Under the pieces are notes generated by a model. The model saw only the letters and a program-made list of their open reading frames with translations, was not told the origin of the DNA and ran no database searches. From NCBI RefSeq assembly GCF_963669205.1, contig NZ_OY769915.1, forward strand, positions 1,276,001 through 1,340,000: 64,000 bases of DNA, written 5' to 3'. Shown piece after piece: positions 16,530 to 26,688 of this stretch (position 1 is its first letter; each line of letters begins with the position of its first letter). This stretch comes from an uncultured Roseibium sp. Lineage in GTDB: Bacteria > Pseudomonadota > Alphaproteobacteria > Rhizobiales > Stappiaceae. Both the position numbers and the translations under genes were made by a program.

Positions 16530-17720
16530 ATGGATGCGACACTGAAACCGCGGACCACGCAGGAGATCGAAGACGCGGTCAAATGGGCGGCCGCGGAAGA
16601 GCAGCCGCTCGAGATTGTTGGTCAGGGTTCAAAACGCGGATTGGGGCGGCCGGTTCAGGCCGCGCATGTTCTGGACCTGTCTGACATTACGGGCATCGAC
16701 AGCTACGAACCGGCGGAGCTTGTTCTCACCGTGAAGGCCGGGACGCCGATCGCCGAAGTTGAAAAACTCGTTGACGAAAACGCGCAGGAACTTTCCTTCG
16801 AACCGATGGACTATGGACCTTTGCAAGGTGTCGAAGCGGGGAGGGGCACTGTCGGCGGTGTTCTGGCTGCCAACCTGTCGGGGCCGCGGCGCATCAAGGC
16901 CGGGGCTGCACGGGACCATGTTCTTGGAATGGAAGCCGTTTCCGGGCGTGGAGAAATTTTCAATTCGGGAGGCAAGGTGGTCAAGAACGTGACCGGCTAC
17001 GACCTGCCGCGCGCGCTATGCGGTTCCTTCGGGACCCTGGCGGTCGCCTCAACCGTTACGTTGAAGGTCAACCCGAAACCGGAAACGTCGGCCTCGTTCG
17101 TCCTCACGGGGCTTGGAGACGAAAGCGCCATCGCGGCCCTGTGCCAGGCAATGGGATCGTCGGCGGAAGTCTCCGGTGCAGCCCATCTGCCGGCCGGTGT
17201 CGGCGGGGAAAAGAGCCGCACGATCCTCCGGCTGGAGGGGTTCGAGACATCGGTCGACTACCGGTTCAAGGGGCTTCAGCAGTTGCTGGGCGATTTCGGC
17301 TCACCCGAACGGCTTGCCGAAAACGCCTCGCGGTCGCTGTGGCGGACGATCCGGGATGTTGAACCGTTTGCCGGATCGAATGCCCCCGTCTGGCGCATCT
17401 CGGTTGCTCCGACGCAAGGCCCGAAACTGGTCGAGCTTTTGCGCGGAAAGCTGGATATCGAGGCCTTTTACGATTGGAGTGGCGGCCTCGTCTGGGTGTC
17501 TCTTGTCGACGGCCTCGTGCACGAAAGCGACATACGCGGCACGTTGCTGGAAGCCGGCGGCGGCCATGCCACGCTGGTGCGTGCGGTGCCATCCGTCCGC
17601 TCCAACATGGACGTCTTTCAGCCGCAGCCGGTACCGCTTGCGTCTCTGTCGGCGCGTCTGAAGGCGCAGTTCGATCCAAGCGGCATCCTCAACCCGGGAC
17701 GCATGACGGCGGGTGTCTAG
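16530..17720 (+). CDS. glcE: Glycolate oxidase subunit GlcE
   Basis: A 396-residue FAD-binding subunit of glycolate dehydrogenase, partner of GlcD and GlcF. It has a FAD_binding_4 fold with GRGTVGGVLAANLSGPRR (about 108-125) and GGKVVKNVTGYDLPR (about 149-163), both typical of GlcE. It begins 12 bases after glcD, so it is in the same transcript. The end, FDPSGILNPGRM, is the usual family tail. Confidence 0.92.
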   Translation: MDATLKPRTTQEIEDAVKWAAAEEQPLEIVGQGSKRGLGRPVQAAHVLDLSDITGIDSYEPAELVLTVKAGTPIAEVEKLVDENAQELSFEPMDYGPLQGVEAGRGTVGGVLAANLSGPRRIKAGAARDHVLGMEAVSGRGEIFNSGGKVVKNVTGYDLPRALCGSFGTLAVASTVTLKVNPKPETSASFVLTGLGDESAIAALCQAMGSSAEVSGAAHLPAGVGGEKSRTILRLEGFETSVDYRFKGLQQLLGDFGSPERLAENASRSLWRTIRDVEPFAGSNAPVWRISVAPTQGPKLVELLRGKLDIEAFYDWSGGLVWVSLVDGLVHESDIRGTLLEAGGGHATLVRAVPSVRSNMDVFQPQPVPLASLSARLKAQFDPSGILNPGRMTAGV

Positions 17721-17880
17721 ACGTTCGGCCGTCGCATCCTCGGCGCTGACAGCGCACTCCTTGCCAAAGATGTTGCAATTCCGGGTCCGTCGCATAGGGT
17801 AAAACCCGCGTCGCCTGGCGAGCGGCAGGTGCGCGCGACTGATACGTGTATTGACGCATTTTTTGAGCGGAGTGGGGGAA

Positions 17881-18240
17881 ATGAACGACCAAAGCGATGT
17901 CGCCGGGTACATGGAACCGGGCGGCAAGAATGCCACGCTGATCTACATCCTTTATCTCGTGAGCATCATCGTCGGGATCACGTCGATCGTCGGTGTGATC
18001 CTTGCCTATCTGAACAAGGGCAAGGCGGCCGAATGGGTGGATACCCATTACGTCTACCAGATCAGGACATTCTGGATCGGGTTCCTGTTCAGCATCATCG
18101 GCGTTGTCCTGATGTTCGTGTTCATTGGTATTTTTGTGCTGATTGCAACGCTTGTCTGGGCCATCATCCGCTGCATCAAGGGTCTGCAGCTCGCCGGTCG
18201 CGGAGAACCGGTTCCCAATCCTCAGACCTGGATGTTCTGA
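17881..18240 (+). CDS. Small membrane protein (DUF4870-like) between glcE and glcF
   Basis: A 119-residue protein with a polar head of about 16 residues and membrane segments at about 20-42, 62-82 and 85-105. HYVYQIRTFWIGFLFSIIG resembles the DUF4870/Tic20-like pattern. Function unknown. I chose ATG 17881, which has a GTGGGGGA ribosome site; the upstream in-frame ATG 17851 has none. It is separated from glcE by 160 bases and followed by an intrinsic terminator before glcF, so it may be an insertion in the glycolate operon and not part of the enzyme. A membrane anchor or glycolate uptake aid is possible but speculative. Confidence 0.75.
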   Translation: MNDQSDVAGYMEPGGKNATLIYILYLVSIIVGITSIVGVILAYLNKGKAAEWVDTHYVYQIRTFWIGFLFSIIGVVLMFVFIGIFVLIATLVWAIIRCIKGLQLAGRGEPVPNPQTWMF

Positions 18241-18319
18241 CCACTGGACACCCGTTTCAGAACCGGTTGATTGCGGGGTTGCGCTGCGTTCCGGCGCAGG
18301 GCATCGGCGGAATGCGCAT

Positions 18320-18339
18320 GGGACAGAATGTCCCTTTTT
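18320..18339 (+). terminator. Intrinsic terminator between the membrane protein gene and glcF
   Basis: GGGACA (18320-18325) and TGTCCC (18329-18334) form a perfect 6-bp stem with a 3-base loop, followed directly by five T. It lies 80 bases after the membrane protein stop and 94 bases before the glcF start. Confidence 0.7.
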
Positions 18340-18432
18340 GCAAAACCCTTATGCCGGAAACGTACCTTGTGCCCCCTTGGGTCAAAGCATACCATCGCGC
18401 GATCTGGGGCAATGGAGAGGGCGCACGGCGCA

Positions 18433-19764
<1,332 letters not shown>

Positions 19765-19782
19765 GAGAAACCCGGCGCGCTA

Positions 19783-21138
19783 TCAGCTTTCGCGCGTGCC
19801 CAGCTGCACCGGTGTCTTGTCCGGTTCCGTGTCCTGCGGTTGCCCCGACAGCCGTAATGTCCGCTCCAGCAGTTCTTCATAGATCGGGTTGCCGCCGAGA
19901 TGATGCGCGGTCAGCGATGCCGTCGTGCAGGTGACCAGGACCGGCATGATCAGCGCGTAGGCTCCCGTCAGCTCCATGACCAGCACGACGCCGACGAGCG
20001 GGGCGCGGACGGAAGCGGCGAAAAACCCGCCCATCGCGGCAACGGCGCAGGCCGAGCGGAAGTCGTCTTCGATCGGCAGCGTTTCGACCGCCAGAACGCC
20101 GAAGGCAAGACCGGCACAGGTCGCGATGGAAAGCATCGGGGCGAAGATCCCGCCGGGGACGCCGGACGCGTAGGAAAACAGGACACCGCCGAATCTCAGA
20201 AAGGTCAGCAGCAGCAGGGCAAGCACACCGTAGTGGCTGGAGATGAGGTCATGGACGAGATCTTCGCCTCCACCGGTCGCGTCCGGAAACGCGTTCAGCA
20301 GGATGCCGGTGACCGCACCGATCGCCAGCGCGGGCAGCCAGCGCAGACGTTTCGGGATCTTCAGGAAGAGATCCATCACGGTGATCAGTGCCCGGTTGAA
20401 GAAGACACCGAGAGCTCCCAGCAAGATGCCCAGGACCGCGAGGAGAACATAGCTCCACACGGGCAGGTAACTGACGTCGACGACGAGCAGAGGCCCGGTC
20501 TGGGTCAGTTGCTCGGTCACGGCGGCGCTGAGGATCGATGCGATGATCACAGCCATGTAGGTCCGGTAACCGAACGGGAACTGGCGGCGTGTTTCCTCGA
20601 CGATGAACAAGATGGCGGCAAGCGGCGCGTTGAACGCGGCGGCCAGTCCGGCCGCAGCGCCGGCTGCAAGCAGCCCCTTGTGGTCGGCGGACGACATGTT
20701 GTGGGAGCGCGACAGTGCTTCCGCCGTCATAGCCCCCATGTGAATGGTAGGTCCTTCCCGCCCGAGCACAAGCCCGGAACCGAGTGCGAGCAACCCTCCG
20801 AAAAACTTGGCGATCAGCACCTGCGGCCAGTGCACCGGCCGCTTGTCTTCCATCGCGCCTTCGATTTCCTGGATCCCGCTGCCGGCGGCTTCGGGCGCAA
20901 CCCGCTGCACGAGCAGAAAGGCAGCGGTCACGCAGGATGCGGAAAGGAGGATCGAAACCGCGTAGGGAAGGACCCCTCCGCCGAGCGAACTTCTCAGGGC
21001 GGCATATTGTGCAAACAGGAATTCCAGGCCCGCGTGAAAGCCGGTCGCAAGTCCGCCGACGAGAAGACCGACCAGTGCGGCCTTGAGGAAATAGGCCGTG
21101 TCGGAACTTGCGGAGAAGATGTCGGAGCGCCGGGCCAT
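19783..21138 (-). CDS. ClC-type H+/Cl- antiporter
   Basis: A 451-residue inner-membrane protein with the ClC selectivity motifs GSGIQEIEG (about 85), GREGPTIHMG (about 124, the gating glutamate) and FIVEETRRQF (about 177). The glutamate pair in the last motif corresponds to the proton glutamate of E. coli ClcA, so it should be a 2Cl-/H+ exchanger and not a channel. These proteins help with acid stress and charge balance. The final 40 residues are cytoplasmic with no CBS domain. It converges on glcF. Confidence 0.9.
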   Translation of the reverse strand: MARRSDIFSASSDTAYFLKAALVGLLVGGLATGFHAGLEFLFAQYAALRSSLGGGVLPYAVSILLSASCVTAAFLLVQRVAPEAAGSGIQEIEGAMEDKRPVHWPQVLIAKFFGGLLALGSGLVLGREGPTIHMGAMTAEALSRSHNMSSADHKGLLAAGAAAGLAAAFNAPLAAILFIVEETRRQFPFGYRTYMAVIIASILSAAVTEQLTQTGPLLVVDVSYLPVWSYVLLAVLGILLGALGVFFNRALITVMDLFLKIPKRLRWLPALAIGAVTGILLNAFPDATGGGEDLVHDLISSHYGVLALLLLTFLRFGGVLFSYASGVPGGIFAPMLSIATCAGLAFGVLAVETLPIEDDFRSACAVAAMGGFFAASVRAPLVGVVLVMELTGAYALIMPVLVTCTTASLTAHHLGGNPIYEELLERTLRLSGQPQDTEPDKTPVQLGTRES

Positions 21139-21240
21139 ACCCTTTGGTCCTGAAAAATCGGAGCGGGGATTCGCTCGGTCACGCAGACAAACTGCAAAGA
21201 AACGGGAATTTGTGCAAGGCGTTGCTTGCCCCCGGACGCA

Positions 21241-21265
21241 AAACGCACGGGCAAGCCGTGCGTTT
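21241..21265 (-). terminator. Intrinsic terminator of the L,D-transpeptidase gene
   Basis: AAACGCACGG (21241-21250) and CCGTGCGTTT (21256-21265) form a perfect 10-bp stem with a 5-base loop. The minus strand ends in TTTTGCG. It lies 32 bases past the stop at 21297. Confidence 0.75.
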
Positions 21266-21296
21266 CCGTGTCACATCTGGAAAGAGGGATGCTGCC

Positions 21297-22034
21297 TTAA
21301 AGGACGTAGACCCTGGTACCGACGCCAACGCGCTCGTAAAGGTCCATGACATCCTCATTGCGCATGCGGATGCATCCGGACGAGACCGCGTGTCCAATGG
21401 TCCAGGGCTGGTTGGAACCGTGGATACGGTAGAGAGTCGACCCGAGATAGAGCGCACGCGCGCCAAGCGGATTTTCCGGTCCGCCGGCCATGAAGGCAGG
21501 CAGCTCCGGACGGCGCTTGCGCATGGCTGCGGGCGGACGCCAGTCCGGCCATTCCGCCTTGCGCGTTATGCGGTGGGATCCGGCCCATTCGAATCCGGGC
21601 TTGCCGACACCCACGCCGTATCGGCGCGCTGTGCCGTCCGATTGAACGAGATAGAGAAAGCGGGCATTGGTGTCGATCACGATTGTGCCGGGCTTGTGCT
21701 TGCCGTTGTACTCGACGATCGTCGGGAGGAACTGCGGGGCGATCTGGCGTGTCTGCCGTTTCGGCTGCTGCCGGGCCGGTTCCATCCGGCGCGACCACCA
21801 GTTGGCACGGCGCACCTGGGGCTGCTGGACCTGCCGGCGCTGGACAGGCGCGGCGCGGCGGGCAGCTCCCGGCTGCAACTGCATCATCCAGGGCTCGGTG
21901 AGATTAGGGCTGAGAACCAGCGGCGGTGGGGCAACCTGTCCGGCGATTGCCGGACCAGAGAAAAACGCGGTGCCGGCAAGGACGGCTCCGGCAAGCAACA
22001 AGACGTTCCAGGAACGTTTTTTCACAAAGAACAT
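21297..22034 (-). CDS. L,D-transpeptidase (YkuD family), periplasmic
   Basis: A 245-residue exported enzyme that links peptidoglycan stems or attaches proteins to them. The signal peptide (about 1-31) ends near AIA. A proline/arginine/glutamine-rich linker (about 55-95) follows. The YkuD domain begins near residue 100 and holds the catalytic motif HGSNQPW...SSGCIRM (about 207-228) with its cysteine and histidines. Length and motif spacing are as in active enzymes. ATG 22034 is the start. The linker residues, many Q and R, could bind the cell wall. Confidence 0.92.
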   Translation of the reverse strand: MFFVKKRSWNVLLLAGAVLAGTAFFSGPAIAGQVAPPPLVLSPNLTEPWMMQLQPGAARRAAPVQRRQVQQPQVRRANWWSRRMEPARQQPKRQTRQIAPQFLPTIVEYNGKHKPGTIVIDTNARFLYLVQSDGTARRYGVGVGKPGFEWAGSHRITRKAEWPDWRPPAAMRKRRPELPAFMAGGPENPLGARALYLGSTLYRIHGSNQPWTIGHAVSSGCIRMRNEDVMDLYERVGVGTRVYVL

Positions 22035-22282
22035 GGCGGCACTCTTTACTCAACTTCAACCAAGTCCACCGGCAATTGAACGGACCGGTTAACGAACTGG
22101 CAAGGATGATACGGGCGCAAGTTCTTTCAATAGTGAATCCCGAAGTGAGAAATTCGGTAAATGTTTCTTATGGTTATTCAAGTCTTGCGAAACAGGATTA
22201 ACGAGATCTTGGCACCCTGTCGGACGATGGCAGAACGTCTGAATGGCGTACTGAAATCCTTGCCGTTTTCGCGGATCGTTGG

Positions 22283-23020
22283 TTAACGAACGCGCCGGCG
22301 CGCATCGCGCGCCACCAGGGGCAGGATCGGCTTCGTCTGCTTCATCGACATGCCCGGCCGGATCCGCGGATCGTAGAGCATGTTCAAAATGATCTGGTCG
22401 AAGATCGTGAAGCGGCTGTGGCGCGATGCATCGTTAAAAACGGAATGCGTCAGGTCGCGGTTGTCGTTCATGGGGCCGAGGCCCTGCAGTATTTCTTCCA
22501 CGAGACAACGATTGAAAAGGAATTCACCCTCGTCGGACACGATGACCGCGGCGGATCGTTTGATCCCGTTCCGGCCCGACACGACCCGAACAAGACACCG
22601 CCCGGGCACCTTGGCCCGGTTGTTCTTGTAGATATCGCGCTGAACAACGGGAACGTACTGCGCGCGATCGACCACGAACACCTCGAAATTCGCCGCAGCC
22701 GGGTCATTGGTGATGCGGGTTTTCAGACCGCCGATCCGGCGATCGATCTCGCGCACGAAACGGTGCACCACGCGCGTCCGGTCACGGCGCGACAGGTTGT
22801 GAACGTAGAACGTGACCGGCTGGGTGAATTTCTTGACGAGATAGGGCCGCCAGCTCCAGCTGCGATATTCCAGCCCGAAGACGGTTTTCTCGAATCCCTT
22901 CAGGATTTCTTCGGTCGAAAATGAATCATTTGCGGCGCGAACCGGCCCGGCGGCGACGAGCGCCGGGATAAGCAGACTGAGCAACAGTGCGGGCAGGTTT
23001 CGAAAACGCATACTCTTCAT
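22283..23020 (-). CDS. DUF2927 secreted protein
   Basis: A 245-residue exported protein with a signal peptide ending near VRA (about residue 28). The DUF2927 domain covers most of the rest, with VVHRFVREIDRRIGG, RCLVRV, FNRCLVEEILQGLGPMND and DQIILNMLYDPRIRPGMS. The last pattern, with a glutamate before a long helix, recalls a peptidase-like fold, but no activity is established for the family. The frame opens at a GTG at 23047; I prefer ATG 23020 (MKSMRF), directly before the signal peptide. Confidence 0.83.
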   Translation of the reverse strand: MKSMRFRNLPALLLSLLIPALVAAGPVRAANDSFSTEEILKGFEKTVFGLEYRSWSWRPYLVKKFTQPVTFYVHNLSRRDRTRVVHRFVREIDRRIGGLKTRITNDPAAANFEVFVVDRAQYVPVVQRDIYKNNRAKVPGRCLVRVVSGRNGIKRSAAVIVSDEGEFLFNRCLVEEILQGLGPMNDNRDLTHSVFNDASRHSRFTIFDQIILNMLYDPRIRPGMSMKQTKPILPLVARDARRRVR

Positions 23021-23292
23021 ATATTTCAGAACGCCTTTCACAGCCACACAAGTTCAGCGGTTTCACGGCATTCGTGATCGCGCCGGTACTAATCACAAAT
23101 CGATGGCCTCAAGTCTTCGCAGAAAAAGATAACCAAACCGTTTGGGAATAAAACATGAGACGGGGAACTAAATGTGCTCCGACCTTTGTAAATTTCAGCA
23201 GGTATCGCAAAAACATTTCCTTAAACTTCCCCTGCTATCAATCGGCTAACGGGTACTTAAATGCGCCAGTGGGGCAAGGGACGGGAGTTGGC

Positions 23293-24045
23293 ATGGCCGC
23301 GGTGAAGAGATCCTTTCGGGCGGAAAGCTTGATACGTATGAATTCCGGGGTCGACAACGATCCCGTCTTCGCCGAAGAACGTCGGCACCAGGAAGTCCTT
23401 TCGGAGATCAGCAGTCTCAAATCCCTGATCAGTAAGGGCGGGGCCGCGCAGGAAAGCGCGCTCAGCCCGGAAGAGATGAGCGAAAAATTCATGTCCGAGT
23501 TCCGCAAGGAACTTTCGGAAGCGGCAAAGCTGAAAGTCGAGCTCGACGCGATTTACGAAGCGATCGCGCAGACGAAGAAGGAAATCGCCACGCTGCACCA
23601 TACGACCGGGTCCAAGGGCGAGGAAATGACCCGCGTGACCAACGAACTCGACGCGGTCGTCGATGGCACCGAAGGTGCGACCGAAACGATCCTCGCAGCA
23701 GCCGAGTTCATCGATGAAACCGCGAACACCCTGTCCGCCCGGGTCGGCAGGGAAGATTCCGAGCTGGCAAATGACATCCAGGACAAGGTCGTCCAGATCT
23801 TCGAGGCGTGCAACTTCCAGGATCTGACCGGCCAGCGCATCACCAAGGTTGTCGGCACGTTGCGCTTTGTCGAGGACAGGATCATGCAGATGATGGACAT
23901 CTGGGGCGGCATCGAGACCTTCAAGGAAATTTCGGTCGAGGAACGCGACATCAAGGAAGGCGATGCAGCCCTCCTCAATGGCCCGGCACTGGAGAGCGAC
24001 ACGGATGTTGCCACGCAGGACGACATCGACGCCCTGTTTGCGTGA
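23293..24045 (+). CDS. CheZ-like protein phosphatase
   Basis: A 250-residue, highly helical protein. NFQDLTGQRITKVVGTL (about 173-189) contains the D-x-x-x-Q signature of the CheZ active site, where the glutamine positions water to dephosphorylate CheY-P. The C-terminal DDIDALFA matches the CheY-binding tail of CheZ proteins. The start ATG 23293 has a GGGAG site, and the frame extends to 23155 without one. No other chemotaxis gene is nearby, so the response regulator it serves is unknown. An intrinsic terminator follows. Confidence 0.85.
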   Translation: MAAVKRSFRAESLIRMNSGVDNDPVFAEERRHQEVLSEISSLKSLISKGGAAQESALSPEEMSEKFMSEFRKELSEAAKLKVELDAIYEAIAQTKKEIATLHHTTGSKGEEMTRVTNELDAVVDGTEGATETILAAAEFIDETANTLSARVGREDSELANDIQDKVVQIFEACNFQDLTGQRITKVVGTLRFVEDRIMQMMDIWGGIETFKEISVEERDIKEGDAALLNGPALESDTDVATQDDIDALFA

Positions 24046-24069
24046 TCTCTGGAACACAAGTTGATCGAG

Positions 24070-24094
24070 AGCCCGGCCCGTGCCGGGCTTTTTT
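24070..24094 (+). terminator. Intrinsic terminator after the cheZ-like gene
   Basis: AGCCCGGC (24070-24077) and GCCGGGCT (24082-24089) form a perfect 8-bp stem followed by six T. Confidence 0.9.
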
Positions 24095-24166
24095 GTGTCC
24101 GGCGCGACTTGAATATCGGCAGAGGGACCGTTAGAAAAAGAACAAACGGTGAATACCAGGTGGGGC

Positions 24167-24847
24167 ATGAGCGAACAGACCACGGGCAAAGGCGCAAAAC
24201 CCGAGCGCGATCCGGTGACGGGACTTCTCAAGGGGGAGGACGGCAAGGACCGCTGCTGGTGGCATGGTGGCCTGGACGATTATTTGCGTTATCACGACAC
24301 GGAGTGGGGCTGGCCGGTCGACGATGACCGCCGTCTTTTTGAAAAGATCTGTCTTGAAGGCTTCCAGTCCGGCCTGTCCTGGCTGACCATCTTGAGGAAA
24401 CGCGAGAGTTTTCGCGCAGCCTTCGCCAATTTCGAATTCGACAAGGTCGCGGCCTTCACCGAAGATGATGTCGAACGCTGTCTTGCCGACGCCGGCATCG
24501 TGCGCCACCGCGGGAAAATCGCGTCGACCATCAACAATGCCGGCCGCGCCCTGGAATTGCACAAGGAATTCGGTTCGCTGGCCGCGTATTTCTGGTCGTT
24601 CGAACCAAAGCCCGAAAACCGGCCGCCCAAAATAGATTTCGAAACCGCAAGGACGCTCGGGAAAACCGCCGAAAGCACGGCGCTCTCCAAGGATCTTAAA
24701 AAACGCGGCTGGAGTTTTGTCGGCCCGACGACCGTTTACGCCTTCATGCAGTCGATGGGCATGGTCAACGACCACCTCGAGGGCTGCTGTTGCCGTGGAC
24801 CTGTTGAAGACGCGCGCAACGCATTCGTCAGGCCTGTGCCCAGATAG
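24167..24847 (+). CDS. tag: DNA-3-methyladenine glycosylase I
   Basis: A 226-residue base-excision repair enzyme that removes N3-methyladenine from DNA. CWWHGGLDDYLRYHDTEWG opens the domain, and FQSGLSW plus VNDHLEGCCCR follow. The zinc ligands of the E. coli enzyme (two Cys and two His) have counterparts in RCWW, YHDTEW and NDHLEGC. The usual catalytic-pocket glutamate and tryptophans are present. Two starts are possible, ATG 24167 with AGGTGG close upstream and GTG 24149. The protein has about 20 extra N-terminal residues compared with E. coli. Confidence 0.92.
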   Translation: MSEQTTGKGAKPERDPVTGLLKGEDGKDRCWWHGGLDDYLRYHDTEWGWPVDDDRRLFEKICLEGFQSGLSWLTILRKRESFRAAFANFEFDKVAAFTEDDVERCLADAGIVRHRGKIASTINNAGRALELHKEFGSLAAYFWSFEPKPENRPPKIDFETARTLGKTAESTALSKDLKKRGWSFVGPTTVYAFMQSMGMVNDHLEGCCCRGPVEDARNAFVRPVPR

Positions 24848-25007
24848 GAAGCCGGGCCTGCAAATCCCGGGGATGCCGCGTGTCGTTTTCCTCACAAAAC
24901 GCATCTTCCCGCTTGACCGGGCAAGACATATGGCGCAGGGGTCGGAGACGATTTGGCTGGCAGACTGACCGTCAATCGCACTCCTGAACTCCGCCCCTGG
25001 AGGCCTC

Positions 25008-25898
25008 TTGACCACGACAATTGCAACGGACCGGAAGGCGAACCTCGCCGGCAGCTGCTGGATGATCCTGTCGATGGGGGCTTTCGCCATCGAGGACGTC
25101 TTTGTCAAGGCGGCCGCAAGTGCGCTTCCGATCGGCCAGATCCTGGTCCTCTTCGGCGTGGGTGGCATGATCGTTTTTGCGGCCGTGGCACTTTGGAAAC
25201 GGGAACCGCTGTTTGTCCGCGATGCGGTTTCCCGGCCGATGCTTGTCAGGGCCGGGTTCGAGATCACCGGACGGTTGTTCTATGTGCTTGCAGTCGCGTT
25301 GATCCCCTTGTCCGCTGCCACCGTCATTCTTCAGGCGACCCCTATTGTGGTCGTCGCGGGCGCGGTCCTTGTCTTCAAGGAGAAAGTCGGCTGGCGCCGA
25401 TGGCTTGCGATCGGGATCGGGCTTGCCGGCGTCATCGTCATCGTTCAACCCGGGACAGACGGGTTCTCGCCGCTTTCACTTCTCGCGGTTGTTGGAATGA
25501 TCGGTTTTGCCGGACGCGATCTCGCCAGCCGGATTGCACCGGCCACGATCGGAACCGTGCTGCTTGGGTTTTACGGTTTCCTGTCCGTCGTTGTTGCGGG
25601 TGTCCTCTATACGTTCGTGCAGGGCGAAGCGTTCGTCCTTCCGGGGCCGATGCTCACTCTCCTGCTGCTCGGAGCTGTTCTTGCCGGGGTCGCGGCCTAC
25701 GCCTTCCTGATGAAGGCAATGCGGACGGGTGAAGTGTCGGCCGTCACCCCTTTCAGATATTCGCGTCTGCTCTTCGGAATTGGCCTCGGGGTTCTCGTGT
25801 TCGGAGAACACCTCAGTTTCGAGATGCTTCTTGGGTCGGGGCTGATCGTTGTCTCGGGCCTGTTCATCCTGTGGCGGGGCCAGCGGCAGCGCATGTGA
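25008..25898 (+). CDS. EamA/DMT-family membrane transporter
   Basis: A 296-residue protein with ten hydrophobic segments and two EamA repeats; substrate unknown. TTG 25008 is the likely start because GGAGG sits 5 bases upstream and the reading frame has no better codon. ATPIVVVAGAVLVFKEKVGWRRW is the characteristic end of the first repeat and FGEHLSFEMLLGSGLIVVSG of the second. It is a different subfamily from the transporter at 7587-8504. About 160 bases separate it from tag. Confidence 0.88.
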   Translation: MTTTIATDRKANLAGSCWMILSMGAFAIEDVFVKAAASALPIGQILVLFGVGGMIVFAAVALWKREPLFVRDAVSRPMLVRAGFEITGRLFYVLAVALIPLSAATVILQATPIVVVAGAVLVFKEKVGWRRWLAIGIGLAGVIVIVQPGTDGFSPLSLLAVVGMIGFAGRDLASRIAPATIGTVLLGFYGFLSVVVAGVLYTFVQGEAFVLPGPMLTLLLLGAVLAGVAAYAFLMKAMRTGEVSAVTPFRYSRLLFGIGLGVLVFGEHLSFEMLLGSGLIVVSGLFILWRGQRQRM

Positions 25899-25948
25899 GG
25901 GCGAAACCGACTACGAAGCCTTGCAACACCTCAAAGGCACGAGCGCCG

Positions 25949-26596
25949 TCAAGCCAAGGAATTGCGCAGTTCCTCGTAGGAAATGACAACATGCTCCCGG
26001 AAGGCACGCCGGGTCAAAAGATCGTCCAGATATCTGCGCAACCCCTTCCAGTCCGGTCGTTCAATGTCGATGTCGAAATACCGATAGAGAACATGCCCGA
26101 ACTGAATGTCGGCAAGCGTGAACTGCGCTCCGCAGATCCAGCGGTTTTCTTCCAGTACCTGCTCCGCGATGACCAGCTTTGAGTTCAACTGTTCCACGGC
26201 TGCGGCGATGGCCGCCGGATCCTGTTGATTTTCCGGTGTGCGGACCACACGCCAGAAGACCGGAGACGTGAACTGCATGGCGACATTTAGTTTCGCCCAT
26301 TCCGCCCACTTGTCGACATGGGCGCGTCGGACCGGATCGTCCGGCCAGAACGGAGAGCTTGCATAGCGCCCTGCAAGGTAGCGCAGGATGGCACCTGTTT
26401 CCCAAAGAGCGGCGCCATCACCGTCACGCAAGACCGGCACCGTGCCGTTGGGATTGAGTTGGAGAAACTCTTTCGTGTCGGTGCCGCCGTATATGTGGCC
26501 TGCGTCGTGGCGGATGTGATCAAGTCCCAGTTCGCCGACACACCACATGAGAGCCTGCACGTTGGAAGACGTCTTGCGGCCCCAGATTTCAAGCAT
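25949..26596 (-). CDS. Glutathione S-transferase family protein
   Basis: A 215-residue cytosolic GST. The thioredoxin-like N-terminal domain has the glutathione site WGRKTSSNVQ (about 6-15) with likely catalytic serine and asparagine, LNPNGTVPVL (about 48-57) with the cis-proline, and WETGAILRYLA (about 67-77). An all-helical C-terminal domain follows, with FTLADIQFGHVLYRY. ATG 26596 is preceded by GGGAGCC; a TTG one codon earlier is unlikely. The electrophilic substrate is unknown. The MOSC gene lies 92 bases upstream on the same strand. Confidence 0.9.
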   Translation of the reverse strand: MLEIWGRKTSSNVQALMWCVGELGLDHIRHDAGHIYGGTDTKEFLQLNPNGTVPVLRDGDGAALWETGAILRYLAGRYASSPFWPDDPVRRAHVDKWAEWAKLNVAMQFTSPVFWRVVRTPENQQDPAAIAAAVEQLNSKLVIAEQVLEENRWICGAQFTLADIQFGHVLYRYFDIDIERPDWKGLRRYLDDLLTRRAFREHVVISYEELRNSLA

Positions 26597-26688
26597 CAAA
26601 AGGCTCCCTCAACAACGGGTTTTGCGACAGGAATGCCCCGGTTCATGCCTTCCCGAGACAGGCAATTCGAGAGCACGCGTTTGGAACC

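Noticed and set aside
19900..21153. Plus-strand 417-codon frame opposite the ClC gene
   Set aside because: Low-complexity D/R/Q/G-rich product typical of an antisense frame.
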